The notes: generated by a model from the sequence alone, not told the origin. Positions 49,571 through 59,564 are shown, counted from the stretch's first letter. The stretch: 64,000 nt of DNA from Pseudomonas sp. RGM2987 (GCF_022952855.1 NZ_JALJDX010000208.1:18352-82351); one strand, 5' to 3'. Numbers and translations: made by a program.

Positions 49571-50542
49571 CTACCGCGCAATTATTTCCTGGCTGCCGTC
49601 ATCCAGGGTGCGAACGGCCACCGGGAGGATGTTCGGCAAGGCCTTGAGCAGTGCATCGGTGTTAGCGACGCCGAACACACTGGTCAGGCGCAGGCTGCCC
49701 ACCGCCGGGCTGCCGATGCGCAAGGGGTTGGCGCGATAACGGGAAACCTCTTCGGCCACTTCACTGAGCGGCGCGTCATTGAACACCAGTTTGCCGTTGC
49801 GCCAGGCCGTGATTTCATCGGCGTTGATCGCGTAAGGGACGGCGACCTTGCCTTGGGCATCGATCTGGGTACCGAGACCGGCCGTGAGCTTGACCGGCAC
49901 ATCGCGGCCCTGCACCTTGACGCTGCCCTGCTCCACCGCCACCCGGGTTCTGTCGACATCGCGGCGCACGTCGAAGCGCGTCCCGGTCACCGTCACCTGG
50001 CCGTTGCCGGCATCCACGGTGAACGGTCGGCCAGCGTCATGCTCGACACGGAACAACGCCTCGCCTTGCGCCAGTTCCACCCGGCGTTGATGGTGGGCGA
50101 ACTGCACCCGCACCCGGCTGCTGCTGTTGAGATCGATGACTGAGCCGTCCGGCAAGGCAATGTGCCGACGCTCGCCAAGCGTCGTGGCGAACTCACCGCT
50201 GTAGTCGGCGGACGAACCCAGGCCACTGAACAGCCCCAGGCCGACCGCCACCGCCAGGACGCCGGCAGCCACGGCGTAGCGCAGCAGTGGCCGGCGCTTG
50301 GGGCGTTTGGCTGGCGGTTCGCAGAGTGCTTGCAGGCGTTCCCGGGGCAGCAGGTCCGTGGCGCTCCAGATGCCTTGCAGCAACTGGATCTCGTCGCGGT
50401 GGTTGGGGTGTTCGTCGAGCCAGGCTTCGAAACGCTGGCGCTCAGCGACCTCCATGGCGGGCGCTTGCAGGCGCACGAACCACTGCGCGGCGGCGTCGCG
50501 AACCCTGTCCTGCCCGCACGGGCATTCACGGCTGTCCATCAT
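49571..50542 (-). CDS. fecR: FecR-type transmembrane anti-sigma/sigma-regulator
   Basis: A 323-residue protein: N-terminal cytoplasmic sigma-binding region (about 1-85, with AAQWFVRLQ and FEAWLDEHPNHRDE), one membrane helix (about 87-107) and a periplasmic FecR domain (LPDGSVIDLNSSSRVRV, VTVTGTRFDV) that contacts the receptor STN domain. The gene lies 37 bp after fecI and 97 bp before fecA. A second Met follows the first directly; either could be the start. Confidence 0.93.
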   Translation of the reverse strand: MMDSRECPCGQDRVRDAAAQWFVRLQAPAMEVAERQRFEAWLDEHPNHRDEIQLLQGIWSATDLLPRERLQALCEPPAKRPKRRPLLRYAVAAGVLAVAVGLGLFSGLGSSADYSGEFATTLGERRHIALPDGSVIDLNSSSRVRVQFAHHQRRVELAQGEALFRVEHDAGRPFTVDAGNGQVTVTGTRFDVRRDVDRTRVAVEQGSVKVQGRDVPVKLTAGLGTQIDAQGKVAVPYAINADEITAWRNGKLVFNDAPLSEVAEEVSRYRANPLRIGSPAVGSLRLTSVFGVANTDALLKALPNILPVAVRTLDDGSQEIIAR

Positions 50543-50579
50543 GGAAGGTCCTGTGGTTCGGGTGAAAAGTAGGCGCGGA

Positions 50580-51080
50580 TCATGAGTCGGGTCCGTCCAG
50601 CCGATCGCGCAGATGCCGCAGGGTGCGGATCATATACTTTTCCACCATGTTTTTTGACAGACCCAGGCGCTCGGCGATTTCGGCCTGGGTCAGGCCTTCG
50701 ATCTTCTGCCAGACAAACACCGTGCGGCAATTGGCCGGCAGCTCGGCAAGCGCCCGTTCGATGGAGTCTGCCAGCTGGATCGCGTGCATGAAGTGCTCCG
50801 GGTCGCCCGAAAGCGACTGACGATGGTCAAGGACCGCCTCCTCCATGGCCCCCCGTCGATCTTCGCGCCGATAGCTGTCCACTGCAATATTGCGTGCTGT
50901 TTGATGCAGATAAGCCCGTGGCTGCTGGACGGTCGCCGAATCGGACTCGAGCACCCGCACGAAGGTGTCATGGGCCAGGTCCTCGGCCTGTTCGCGACTG
51001 CGCAGGCGACGGGTCCAGGTGCCGATCAACTCTTCGTAATGCTCGAAAAAGCCGGGCCTGCGGGGCAACTTGGGGGTCAT
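50580..51080 (-). CDS. fecI: ECF sigma factor, FecI-like
   Basis: A 166-residue sigma factor with region 2 (LRSREQAEDLAHDTFVRVLE) and region 4 (LGLSKNMVEKYMIRTLRHLR). The VEKYMIR type of region 4 is typical of iron-starvation sigmas. The start MTPKLPRRPGFFEHYEELI was preferred; 15 more codons to an upstream ATG are open. The region 51110-51124 has a weak Fur-like sequence (9 of 14 consensus positions), so iron control is plausible but not shown. Confidence 0.92.
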   Translation of the reverse strand: MTPKLPRRPGFFEHYEELIGTWTRRLRSREQAEDLAHDTFVRVLESDSATVQQPRAYLHQTARNIAVDSYRREDRRGAMEEAVLDHRQSLSGDPEHFMHAIQLADSIERALAELPANCRTVFVWQKIEGLTQAEIAERLGLSKNMVEKYMIRTLRHLRDRLDGPDS

Positions 51081-51206
51081 CGCGGTGTGCTGCTGGGACG
51101 GGGCGGGAATAGTAATCTTTCCCATTAAGGGGAAGCAAACCTATTGGTGGGGATGCCAACAGGAGACAGGAGGAAAAAGCCGACCTCAGGGGTAGCGACT
51201 CTGTCA

Positions 51207-51295
51207 TGTGGGAGCGGGCTTGCTCGCGAAGGCGGTGTGTCAGTCGCCTCGATATTGAAAGGTCTACCGCATTCGCGAGCAAGCCCGCTCCCACA
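51207..51295. repeat. Inverted pair of REP-like units (family A)
   Basis: Two perfect units in opposite orientation. They are the main content of the 324-bp gap 51081-51404 between fecI and the AhpD-like gene. Confidence 0.9.
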
Positions 51296-51404
51296 TTGGA
51301 TATCTGTCGTACACAGATCCAGGGGTTCGGGCAGGGCTAAATGGAACTTGGATACCAGACTATCGTGGAGGGCGCCCCATGCCCCTCTTCAACAGGCGAA
51401 ACAA

Positions 51405-51845
51405 TCAAGCCTCAGGCATTTTCCGAAAGCCCACCGCCAGACGGTTCCAGCCATTGATGACATTGATCGCGACCGTCAGGTCGACCATTTCCTTGGGGGT
51501 GAAGTGCTGGTTCAGCAACTCGTAGTCGGCGTCCGGCGCGTGGGTGTCGCTCAGGCGGGTCAGGGCTTCGGTCCAGGCCAATGCGGCGCGCTCGCGGCCG
51601 GTGAAGAATGGTGCTTCACGCCAGGCGGTCACGGCATACAGGCGGCGTTCGGTCTCGCCGTCCTTGCGGGCGTCGGCGGTGTGCATGTCGATGCAGAAGG
51701 CACAGCCGTTGATCTGCGAGGAACGCAGCTTGACCAGCTCCAGCAGGGATTTTTCCAGGCCCAGTTTCGAGACGGCGGTTTCCAGGGCCAGCATGGCTTT
51801 GAGAGCGTCGGGGGAAGCGGTGTAGAAATCGATACGCGGTTGCAT
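51405..51845 (-). CDS. Carboxymuconolactone decarboxylase family protein (AhpD-like)
   Basis: A 146-residue alpha-helical protein with the redox motif Cys48-x-x-Cys51 followed by His55 (NGCAFCIDMH), typical of AhpD-like alkylhydroperoxidases. It likely reduces peroxides through its dithiol in the cytoplasm. The ATG has TGGAG upstream; the 75 codons before it are open but contain a family B repeat and are rejected. Confidence 0.9.
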   Translation of the reverse strand: MQPRIDFYTASPDALKAMLALETAVSKLGLEKSLLELVKLRSSQINGCAFCIDMHTADARKDGETERRLYAVTAWREAPFFTGRERAALAWTEALTRLSDTHAPDADYELLNQHFTPKEMVDLTVAINVINGWNRLAVGFRKMPEA

Positions 51846-51978
51846 GGTGAACTCCAGAACAATGAGGTGTGGCGCTACGTTAGCGCCGCGCTGGCGCGCA
51901 ACAAATAGCCAATTGTTGGGAAGTTCGGGTAGCCAATGGACCCATCGAGAGGCCAAAAGGCGCTGGCTGATGATTACC

Positions 51979-52113
51979 CTGTGGCGAGGGGATTTATCCC
52001 CGTTGGGTTGCGAAGCAACCCCCTGACCATTCGCCGCGGTCCAACAGATAAACCTTGCCAGACAATTCACGACTGCTGCGCAGTCGAGCGGGGATAAATC
52101 CCCTCGCCACAGG
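51979..52113. repeat. Long palindromic element (family B), copy 6, subtype 2
   Basis: Both arms carry the GGGGATTTATCCCC core (right arm GGGGATAAATCCCC), replacing GGGAGCTTGCTCCC of other copies while keeping full complementarity. It lies between convergently spaced AhpD-like and MscS genes. Confidence 0.88.
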
Positions 52114-52139
52114 GGGCCCGGGGTGACTTCAGACGTAGT

Positions 52140-53582
52140 TCAAGCCCGGCTACGCAGCCATTGCAGGAAGCGCTTCTTGGCAACCGGCTTGGGCATTTCG
52201 CGGGTCAGGTTCTGGGCCAGGTGCATGCGGAAGTCCAGCAGGTTTTTCATCGCGTCGTTGATATCGCGACGAGCATCCAGACAGGGTTTGAGGTAGCTGT
52301 TTTCGATGCGGTAAAGGGTGCAGAAAGTCTTGGCGGAAAAATCCGCCAGGGTGGCCTGGTCGGCGACGATGCCGGCTTCGCCAATCACCTCCCCCGGTCC
52401 CATGCGCCCGCCTTCCAGCGCCTGTCCATTGCGCACCAGGGTCACGCTGACCACCCCCGATTCAATGATGAACAGATGATCGCTGACCTCCCCGGCCGGC
52501 AGGATCATTTCCCCGGCGCGGAAGGTCTGCAGGGTCATGTTCTGGCTGAAGGTCTCCTTCTCTTCCTGGCGCAACGTTGAAAAAATACTCGAGCCTTCGA
52601 GCAACGCTCGGGGCCGCGAAAATGCGCTGGCGGAGGTGGCTTCGGTGGTGGACAACAGACTGATGCCTGACGCCCGCAGATGCCGGAATGCCAGGTCGAA
52701 CAGTTGATTGCGCACCTCGCGCTTCTGACTCATCGACGCCACGAAGCCACTGATTTCGTATTGCGCCCCGTCACTGCCAGAGCTTTTGAGCGTCACGCAG
52801 GGCGCGGGAATGGCCAGCAGGCTCCGGCAGCCGATCATCGCCCGCTCCAGCGCTTCGATGACTTTCTGCGGCCGAGCGTGGGGGCTGACCTGGATGCTGA
52901 TGGACAAGCCATGCACATCGCTGGGTCGGCTGAAATTGACGATCTTGGCCTTGGCCGCCAGGGAGTTGGGGATGACCGCCATGCTGCCCTGGGCGGTCTG
53001 TAACCGCGTGGCCCGCCAGTCGATGTCGGTGACCCGGCCTTCGGTGCCGTCGATGGAGATCCAGTCATCGAGTTGATAGGGCTTGGTGGTGTTGAGCACG
53101 ATCCCGGAGAACACGTCGCTCAGCGTACTTTGCAGCGCCAGGCCGACGATGATCGCCATCGCCCCGGAGGTCGCCAGCACGCCCTTGACCGGCAGGTCCA
53201 GCACGTAAGCCAGGGCCGCGATGACGGCGATGAGGAAGATCACCGCGCCAAGCAGGTCCTGTAGCAAGCGCCCGGTATGGCCGACCCGTTGCATCATTAC
53301 TGCGCCGATCATCACCGTCAGGGTACGCGCGGCGAACAGCCACCAGGCGATCTGCAGGCCGGTGGCCGCCAGGTGCCGCGGCACATCGTCGACCCACTGC
53401 GCCGGCACCATCGGGTTCAGCCCCTCGTTGAACAACAACATGCTGAACAGCGAGAAAATCACCAACCGCCCACCGATTTTCCAATAGGTCCGATTGACAC
53501 TGACCAGCCGCCACAGCAGCAGGTCGAGCACAAGCAGCACCAGAGCACAGAGCAACGGGTGGTTGGAGATCAGGGACAGCAT
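52140..53582 (-). CDS. MscS-type mechanosensitive channel with C-terminal cyclic-nucleotide-binding domain
   Basis: A 480-residue inner-membrane protein with about four to five N-terminal helices (to about residue 170), an MscS pore and beta-domain (about 150-330; SGAMAIIVGLALQSTLSDVFSG, then WISIDGTEGRV) and a cNMP-binding domain (about 345-460; PAGEVSDHLFIIESG, GPGEVIGEAGIV). Channels of this design have been called bacterial cyclic-nucleotide-gated channels; ligand control of the pore is expected and stretch gating may be weak. The start MLSLISNHPLLC precedes the first helix. Confidence 0.9.
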   Translation of the reverse strand: MLSLISNHPLLCALVLLVLDLLLWRLVSVNRTYWKIGGRLVIFSLFSMLLFNEGLNPMVPAQWVDDVPRHLAATGLQIAWWLFAARTLTVMIGAVMMQRVGHTGRLLQDLLGAVIFLIAVIAALAYVLDLPVKGVLATSGAMAIIVGLALQSTLSDVFSGIVLNTTKPYQLDDWISIDGTEGRVTDIDWRATRLQTAQGSMAVIPNSLAAKAKIVNFSRPSDVHGLSISIQVSPHARPQKVIEALERAMIGCRSLLAIPAPCVTLKSSGSDGAQYEISGFVASMSQKREVRNQLFDLAFRHLRASGISLLSTTEATSASAFSRPRALLEGSSIFSTLRQEEKETFSQNMTLQTFRAGEMILPAGEVSDHLFIIESGVVSVTLVRNGQALEGGRMGPGEVIGEAGIVADQATLADFSAKTFCTLYRIENSYLKPCLDARRDINDAMKNLLDFRMHLAQNLTREMPKPVAKKRFLQWLRSRA

Positions 53583-53661
53583 CGGGACAGCTCCAGGAAG
53601 ATCATCGACGGCAAGAGTGGCACAAGTTGGAGTCGCTGTAGAGTTCACCGCAGAACCCCCA

Positions 53662-53752
53662 TGTGGGAGCGGGCTTGCTCGCGAAGAGGGTGGCACATTC
53701 AACAAAAATGTCGACTGTGACTACGCCTTCGTGAGCAAGCCCGCTCCCACAA
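53662..53752. repeat. Inverted pair of REP-like units (family A)
   Basis: Left unit perfect, right unit with one change (TTCGTGAGCAAGCC), between pirin and MscS genes. Confidence 0.87.
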
Positions 53753-53780
53753 TGGATCGGTGTCGTTAGTTATTCATTCT

Positions 53781-54647
53781 TCAGCCCTCCATCCGCCCAA
53801 AGCGGCCGGAATGAAAATCGCTGAACGCCTGGTGAATCTCCTGTTCGCTGTTCATCACGAACGGGCCGTGGCCGACGATGGGTTCGTCAATCGGCTCGCC
53901 GCTGAGCAGCAGCACCACCGCGTCGTTGTTGGCTTGCAGACTCAATTGGTCGCCGGCCCGCTCGAACAGCGCCAGTTGCCCGGCCTCGACGCGCTCACGA
54001 CCGTTGACCTGGACCGAGCCTCGCAGCACCACCAAGGCGGTGTTGTGGCCCTCATGCAGGTCGAGGGTGAGGTTTTTCCCGGCGTTCAGGCGGATGTCCC
54101 AGACGTCGATCGGGGTGAAGGTCTTCGCCGGGCCGTGCTGCCCTTCGAAATCACCGGCGATCAATCGCAGGCTGCCGGCATCGTCCTTGAGGGCGATGTT
54201 CGGAATGTCGCCCTTGAGCAACGTCTGGTAGCCGGCCGGGGCCATTTTGTCCCGGGCGGGCAGGTTGACCCACAGCTGGACCATTTCCATGAAGCCACCC
54301 TGCCGGGCAAAAGCCTCGGAGTGGAACTCCTCATGGATGATGCCCGAAGCGGCAGTCATCCACTGCACATCGCCGGGGCCGATCGTGCCGCCGCTGCCGG
54401 TGGAATCACGGTGCTCCAGTTCGCCCTGGTAGACGATGGTCACGGTTTCGAAACCGCGATGGGGATGTTGGCCGACGCCGCGACGCTCGGTGGTGGGTGT
54501 GAATTCGGTCGGGGCCGCGTGGTCCAGCAGCAGGAACGGGCTGATGTGCTTGCCCAGGTTGTCGTAGGAAAACAGCGTGCGGACCGGAAAGCCATCGCCA
54601 ACCCAATGAGGCCGTGGGCTGGTGTAGAGGCCGATGATGTTTTTCAT
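53781..54647 (-). CDS. Pirin family protein
   Basis: A 288-residue bicupin. The metal-binding residues lie in the N-terminal cupin (QHPHRGFETVTIVYQGELEH, with GDVQWMTAASGIIHEE). Pirins include quercetin 2,3-dioxygenases and regulators of pyruvate metabolism; the activity here is not known. The start MKNIIGLYTSPRPHWVGDGF fits the family. No LysR partner is adjacent. Confidence 0.9.
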   Translation of the reverse strand: MKNIIGLYTSPRPHWVGDGFPVRTLFSYDNLGKHISPFLLLDHAAPTEFTPTTERRGVGQHPHRGFETVTIVYQGELEHRDSTGSGGTIGPGDVQWMTAASGIIHEEFHSEAFARQGGFMEMVQLWVNLPARDKMAPAGYQTLLKGDIPNIALKDDAGSLRLIAGDFEGQHGPAKTFTPIDVWDIRLNAGKNLTLDLHEGHNTALVVLRGSVQVNGRERVEAGQLALFERAGDQLSLQANNDAVVLLLSGEPIDEPIVGHGPFVMNSEQEIHQAFSDFHSGRFGRMEG

Positions 54648-54765
54648 GCTGTGTCTCCAGATCAGTGTAGCGATGCTATGGACACAGCTTAAAACCAGCG
54701 TCTTTACCGCACTAGACCGCAAAAACCGGCTTTAGCGTTCTATTTCCAGAACGCCGCCGTCGAAC

Positions 54766-54855
54766 TGTGGGAGCGGGCTTGCTCGCGAAGGCGATGGATC
54801 AGCTTGTACAGTTGTTGAATGTGCAACCGCTTTCGCGAGCAAGCCCGCTCCCACA
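54766..54855. repeat. Inverted pair of REP-like units (family A)
   Basis: Two perfect units in opposite orientation in the gap downstream of the NarL-type regulator. Confidence 0.9.
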
Positions 54856-54896
54856 GAGGATTGTGGAGGGTGAGGAAAATGCGCGCGCCAACAGGC

Positions 54897-55511
54897 CTAC
54901 AGATGATTACGCCTGGCAAACTCCGACAGCCCCACCAGTGACTTCAAGCCGAGCTTCTCCAGCAAACGGGTCTTGTAGGTACTGACGGTCTTCGGGCTCA
55001 GGAACAGGCTTTCGGCGATGTCTTTGCCGCGCATGCCCATCGACAGCATGCGCAGGATCGACAGTTCGCGGGTGGACAGGCTTTCCAGCGCCTGTTGTTC
55101 GGTGCGCTGCTGGAAATCCAGCCTGACCGACATCTGGGGGAAATAGGCATAACCGGACTTAAGCGCATGGATCGCCTTGATCAGCTCCTTCAGGTCGCTT
55201 TTCTTGGTCACGAAGCCCCTGGCGCCGGCCGAGATGCAACGGTTGCAGAAGTGCTGCGCATCCTGGGAGGTGAACACCAGCACGCCGCAGTCAGGAAACT
55301 GGTCCATGATCCACACCAGCAGGTCCAGGCCATCGAAACCGTTCATCACCAGATCCAGGATGACCAGGTCCGGCGCGCCCTCCTTGATGAGGGTCCTGGC
55401 TTCGGCCGCGCCATTGGCGTCGCGCACGCGGGTGAACCCCTCGTTCTGGCAAATGAGCCGCAATGCGCCTCGTATGACAGGGTGGTCATCCACGATCAAT
55501 ACATCTTTCAA
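54897..55511 (-). CDS. NarL/LuxR-type response regulator (RocA/BvgA-like)
   Basis: A 204-residue regulator: receiver (1-120; Asp8/Asp9, phospho-acceptor Asp53 in VILDLVMNG, Lys in VTKKSD) and a LuxR-type helix-turn-helix (about 140-204; LSTRELSILRMLSMG, LSPKTVSTYKTRLLEKLGL). The start is TTG with GGGGGA 6 nt upstream, much better than any upstream ATG. It lies downstream of the hybrid kinase and a degenerate receiver gene, and is its probable phosphorylation target. Confidence 0.92.
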   Translation of the reverse strand: MKDVLIVDDHPVIRGALRLICQNEGFTRVRDANGAAEARTLIKEGAPDLVILDLVMNGFDGLDLLVWIMDQFPDCGVLVFTSQDAQHFCNRCISAGARGFVTKKSDLKELIKAIHALKSGYAYFPQMSVRLDFQQRTEQQALESLSTRELSILRMLSMGMRGKDIAESLFLSPKTVSTYKTRLLEKLGLKSLVGLSEFARRNHL

Positions 55512-55626
55512 GGCAGTTCCCCCGGTCAATACGAAAGGCAACGACGCCACGACGGCAGCGGACTCTTGCACACGTACCTGGCCCTGGCACCTGTCAAATC
55601 CGACAGTGCGGACCAACGGCACGGGC

Positions 55627-56061
55627 TCAACCGCCCAGCCCCTGTCGCAGCAGGCGCTCCCAGGGTCGTTGCGAGGCGTCGACCTGCACATCGACCCGCG
55701 CCATCAGGAGGCGCAGTGACGCCAGGTCAGGCAGCGGGGCCTGGCTCCAGTGCATGCTCGAGCGACGCCCGACAGGCACTGATCGCAAACCGGACGGTTG
55801 TGCGTTGTAGACCCATCCGTGACGAACCTGTGGGTTATAGATAACAAAATCGTGCAAGTCCAACACCCCGCTCGCCATCCCGGCGTTGATCACCACCAGG
55901 TCGAACGGCTCGCTGCCGTACTCCACCAGTGTCAACAACTCCTGCAGATGACTCACGGGAACAATCCGGAAATAGCCGAGTTGATTGAACAGGCGCTCCA
56001 GCACCACTCGATGGGTATGGTTTGGGTCGGCAATCAGGATACGTAGTGCTTTGTTGGGCAT
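55627..56061 (-). CDS. Degenerate receiver-domain protein next to BvgS-like kinase
   Basis: A 144-residue protein starting MPNKALRILIADPNHTHRVV. Residues 5-70 follow the receiver fold, with a second helix like that of CheY-type proteins, but the phospho-acceptor aspartate is replaced by Asn59 (DLVVINAGM), only one of the two acid-pocket residues is present (Asp12), and no conserved Lys is seen later. The last 50 residues are unlike a receiver output. It cannot be phosphorylated in the normal way, so it may be a decoy, adaptor or allosteric partner. It lies between the hybrid kinase and the NarL-type regulator on the same strand. Confidence 0.8.
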   Translation of the reverse strand: MPNKALRILIADPNHTHRVVLERLFNQLGYFRIVPVSHLQELLTLVEYGSEPFDLVVINAGMASGVLDLHDFVIYNPQVRHGWVYNAQPSGLRSVPVGRRSSMHWSQAPLPDLASLRLLMARVDVQVDASQRPWERLLRQGLGG

Positions 56062-56208
56062 GGGGTATTCCAGTAGCAACGCGACGGATAGGAAACTGGG
56101 CGTCAGGCTAGAGGAAGGTTCTGAGAGGCGCTGTAGGACTAATCCGAAAAAGAAGAAGGAAAAGAGTACTCCCGACCAAACGCGGGAAATCCTGCGGACG
56201 ACCTGATC

Positions 56209-56317
56209 CTGTGGCGAGGGAGCTTGCTCCCGATCGATGGGCTGGCGCTTCAGTGCGAGGCGTTCACAGACTTGGGCCTGCTGCGCAGTCCAGCGGGAGC
56301 AAGCTCCCTCGCCACAA
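56209..56317. repeat. Long palindromic element (family B), copy 7
   Basis: Arms TGTGGCGAGGGAGCTTGCTC and complement, shorter loop than other copies, between the hybrid kinase stop and the degenerate receiver start. Confidence 0.88.
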
Positions 56318-56345
56318 TGGTTCAGGTGTTCTTGAGTTAATGGCA

Positions 56346-59300
56346 TTACCCATCGATCATGGTTTCCAGACGCTCCGCCAACTGCTCCATCGCCTGCAGC
56401 ACATCCTCCACAGCCTGGCCGAGCGACACCCCATCGGCCCCGCGACAGGCGTTTTCCAGTGCTTCGCAGGCATTGACCAGCCGCCGCGCCTGGATAATCC
56501 GCGCACCGCCCTTGATCCGATGCGCCAGGTCCGCCAGGCCGGCCGCGTTGTGCTGGCTGGACAAACGCCGCAGCCGGGCGCCATCTTCAGCATTGCTGCG
56601 CACCAGCTCTTGCAACAGTTGCTGGATGGCATTGGTGTCGCCGCCGGTCAGCTGTTCCAGGCTGCTCAAGTCGATATCGGGGCTGGTGGTCGCTGCCGAG
56701 TCATCCGGCACGACCGAAGCCAGGCGCGCGCTCAGTTGCTTGAGGCTGATGGGCTTGAACAGGCAATCGTCCATGCCGGCCTCGGCGCAACGCTGCTTTT
56801 CCTCGGGCTGCGCATTGGCGGTGAACCCCAGGATCAGCCCGGGCGACAGGCCCTGGGCGCGCTCTTCGGCGCGAATGGCCCGGGCCAGTTCGTAGCCGCT
56901 CATCAACGGCATGTTGCAATCGGTGATGACCACATCGAAGTGCTCGCCGCGCCAGGCGTGCAAACCTTCGACACCATCCTGCGCATCCTGGACCCGATGC
57001 CCCAGGTAATTGAGTTGCTGCGCCAGCAGCAGGCGGTTGGCCGGGTAGTCATCCACCACCAGAATGCTCAACGGCCGCAGCGGCGCGGGTGCCTCGTCCT
57101 CGACTGGCGGCGTGCCTGCCAACGTGTCGAGCGTCGGCAGGCTCAGGCGGACTTCCACCTGGGTGCCCTGCCCCGGCACGCTGCTCAGCGTCAGGCTGCC
57201 GCCCATCATTTCGCACAGGGTGCGGCTGATCACCAACCCCAGCCCGGAGCCGCTGCGAGCCGACTGGGCACCCTGGCTGGCCTGGGTAAAAGGACTGAAC
57301 AGGCGCCGCTGGTCTTGCGCTGAAATCCCGCTGCCGGTGTCCTCGATCCGCAGGCAAACGCCCCATTGCCCCTCCACCGGGCCCGGTTCGCCGCGCATAC
57401 TCAGGCGCACCAGGCCCTGGTCGGTGAACTTGATGGCGTTGCCCAAAAGGTTCGACACCACTTGCTTGAAACGCAACGGGTCGATCAATACGTCGCGCCG
57501 GATTGTCGCGTCCAGATCCAGTTGCAGGTGCAAATGTTTCTGCCAGGCCAGGCCCTCGAAGATACGTCCCACCGACTCGACCAGTTCATGCAGATTGGCC
57601 CGTTCCGGCGTCAGCGACAGTTTTCCGGACTCGATGCGGGCGATGTCGAGGATGTCGCCGATCAAGTCCAGCATGCCCCGGGCAGCCCCCGAGGCCACTT
57701 CAATGGCGAACCGGTCGACCACGCCCTGGTCGGCTTTTTTCAGCGCCAGTTCCAGCATGCCGATCACCGCATTCATCGGCGTGCGGATTTCATGGCTCAT
57801 GGTTGCCACGAAGGTGGTCTTGGCCCGGTTGGCCTGCTCGGCGCTCTCTTTTGCCACCCGCAGTTGTTCCAGTAATCGCCGAAGGTACAGGCCCCACCCC
57901 AGCGTCACCAGCAACAGCAGCGCGGCGATGGCGAACCCCTGGACAATGGTCGTGCGGTTGCGCAGCCAGTAGCTGTCGTCGATCACCACTTCACTGCGCC
58001 AGCGGTTGGTCAGCTCGTCCATTTCTTCGGGGGAGATGCTCAACAGTGCCTTGTCGAGGATCGAATACAGCTCCACCGAACCACGAGGTGTCGCCAAGGC
58101 GATGCGCGCCGGCAAGGTGCCGACGGTGCTGGTGATTTGCAGTCGGTCGCGGTACTGGCGAGAGATCATGTAACGGGCACTGATCAGCGAATTGATCGCG
58201 CCGTCCACCGTGCCGGCGGCGACCATGCCCATGGCGTCGGGGACGTTTTCGGCGGGTATCAGCTTCACCCCGGGAAATTGTTCTTGCAGGTATTGCTGCA
58301 ATACGTTGCCACGCACCAGCGCCAGGCGCTTGCCATCCATCTGGTTCAACGTCAGCGGGGCCTTGCTGTTCTGGGGCGCCACCAGCACGAACGGGTTGGT
58401 CAGGTAAGGACGGGTAAAGCGCAACGCATCTTCATCATCCGACTCGGAGCTGATGGTGATGGCCGCCAGCACATCGGCCTGGCCGCTCTTGACCCGCTCG
58501 ATCAGGTCGTACACCGACTGGCCCCGCTGGATGTCGAACTTCAGGCCGGTGCGCAAACCGATCCGGGCCAGCACATCGGCACTGATACCGCGGAACTGGC
58601 CTTGTTCGTCGATGAATGTCAGGGGCAGGAAGTTTTCGTCGATCACCACCCGGATTCGTGGATGGGTGTCCATCCAACGCTGTTCACTGGCGCTGAACTG
58701 CAACGCCTGCTGGCCCGGCATGCTCGCCCCACCCGCACTCCAGCGGCGCAGGATGTCCATGCGCTCGCCGGCCGGAATGGCTTGCAGGGCGGCGTTGACA
58801 ATGCGCAACAAACGCTGATTGTCGCGGCGCAGGGCAAAGGCGAAGGGCTGGACTTCCATGCGTGAGAAGTCCGCCAGTTGCACGTTGTTCAGGTAGTTCT
58901 TGCTGATCAGGTAATTGGCGCTGATTGAGTCCCCCAGGTAAACATCGGCCTGCCCGAACGCCACGGCGCCGATGGCACTGAGAGTCGAGGGGTACAGCTG
59001 CAAGGAAGCCTCGGGGTAGAACGCCTCCACCGTGTCCGGAGGCAGGTAGTGGTAAAGCATCGCCACCCGCTTGCCCGCCAGGTCCGAGGGCAAGTCCTGG
59101 CTGTCGTCGATGCGCGCGACCAGGGTGGGCAGGTCGTCGGCGTAGGCTTGGGACATGCTCAGGTCCGGCTCTGCGGCTTCGAAACCGTTGGCGGTGTCGA
59201 GCAGGTCGATCTCACCGCTGCGCAGGGCCTGGAGCGATTCGGCACGAGACGGATAACGCTGCACCTGCACCGAGACGTGCAGCAGTTGCCCGAGCAATTG

Positions 59301-59564
59301 CGCGTAGTCGGCGGTCAGGCCTTCATAGTCGCGGCCATTGCCGGTGATGCTGAACGGCGCATAGTCCGGGGCCGAGGTGCCCAGCGACAGCGTGCCCTTT
59401 TGCCGCAGCCAGGCCCGGTCTGCCTCGCCCAGGGACGCCGAATAGTCATTCACATGGGAACGCCCGAGCACCTGCAACGGCTCGGGGGCAGCGCCCACCG
59501 GTGGCGCCACACTCAATGAGCCCAGCAACAGCACCGCCAGGCCTGCGCATAGAAACAGCTTCAT
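56346..59564 (-). CDS. BvgS/RocS-like hybrid sensor kinase with two Venus-flytrap domains
   Basis: A 1072-residue unorthodox kinase: signal peptide (about 1-25), two periplasmic SBP_bac_3-type domains (about 55-275 and 300-520), one membrane helix (about 536-558), HisKA with the phospho-acceptor His in [10 protein letters not shown], ATPase ([20 protein letters not shown]), receiver (acceptor Asp in [10 protein letters not shown]) and C-terminal HPt ([11 protein letters not shown]). Unlike BvgS there is no PAS domain between membrane and HisKA, as in RocS of P. aeruginosa. ATG at 59564 starts [15 protein letters not shown]; a TTG three codons earlier is possible. Downstream genes likely form its output. 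Confidence 0.93.
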   Translation of the reverse strand: MKLFLCAGLAVLLLGSLSVAPPVGAAPEPLQVLGRSHVNDYSASLGEADRAWLRQKGTLSLGTSAPDYAPFSITGNGRDYEGLTADYAQLLGQLLHVSVQVQRYPSRAESLQALRSGEIDLLDTANGFEAAEPDLSMSQAYADDLPTLVARIDDSQDLPSDLAGKRVAMLYHYLPPDTVEAFYPEASLQLYPSTLSAIGAVAFGQADVYLGDSISANYLISKNYLNNVQLADFSRMEVQPFAFALRRDNQRLLRIVNAALQAIPAGERMDILRRWSAGGASMPGQQALQFSASEQRWMDTHPRIRVVIDENFLPLTFIDEQGQFRGISADVLARIGLRTGLKFDIQRGQSVYDLIERVKSGQADVLAAITISSESDDEDALRFTRPYLTNPFVLVAPQNSKAPLTLNQMDGKRLALVRGNVLQQYLQEQFPGVKLIPAENVPDAMGMVAAGTVDGAINSLISARYMISRQYRDRLQITSTVGTLPARIALATPRGSVELYSILDKALLSISPEEMDELTNRWRSEVVIDDSYWLRNRTTIVQGFAIAALLLLVTLGWGLYLRRLLEQLRVAKESAEQANRAKTTFVATMSHEIRTPMNAVIGMLELALKKADQGVVDRFAIEVASGAARGMLDLIGDILDIARIESGKLSLTPERANLHELVESVGRIFEGLAWQKHLHLQLDLDATIRRDVLIDPLRFKQVVSNLLGNAIKFTDQGLVRLSMRGEPGPVEGQWGVCLRIEDTGSGISAQDQRRLFSPFTQASQGAQSARSGSGLGLVISRTLCEMMGGSLTLSSVPGQGTQVEVRLSLPTLDTLAGTPPVEDEAPAPLRPLSILVVDDYPANRLLLAQQLNYLGHRVQDAQDGVEGLHAWRGEHFDVVITDCNMPLMSGYELARAIRAEERAQGLSPGLILGFTANAQPEEKQRCAEAGMDDCLFKPISLKQLSARLASVVPDDSAATTSPDIDLSSLEQLTGGDTNAIQQLLQELVRSNAEDGARLRRLSSQHNAAGLADLAHRIKGGARIIQARRLVNACEALENACRGADGVSLGQAVEDVLQAMEQLAERLETMIDG

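Noticed and set aside
51110..51124. Fur box upstream of the fecI-like gene
   Set aside because: Only 9 of 14 consensus positions match, too weak to list as a site.
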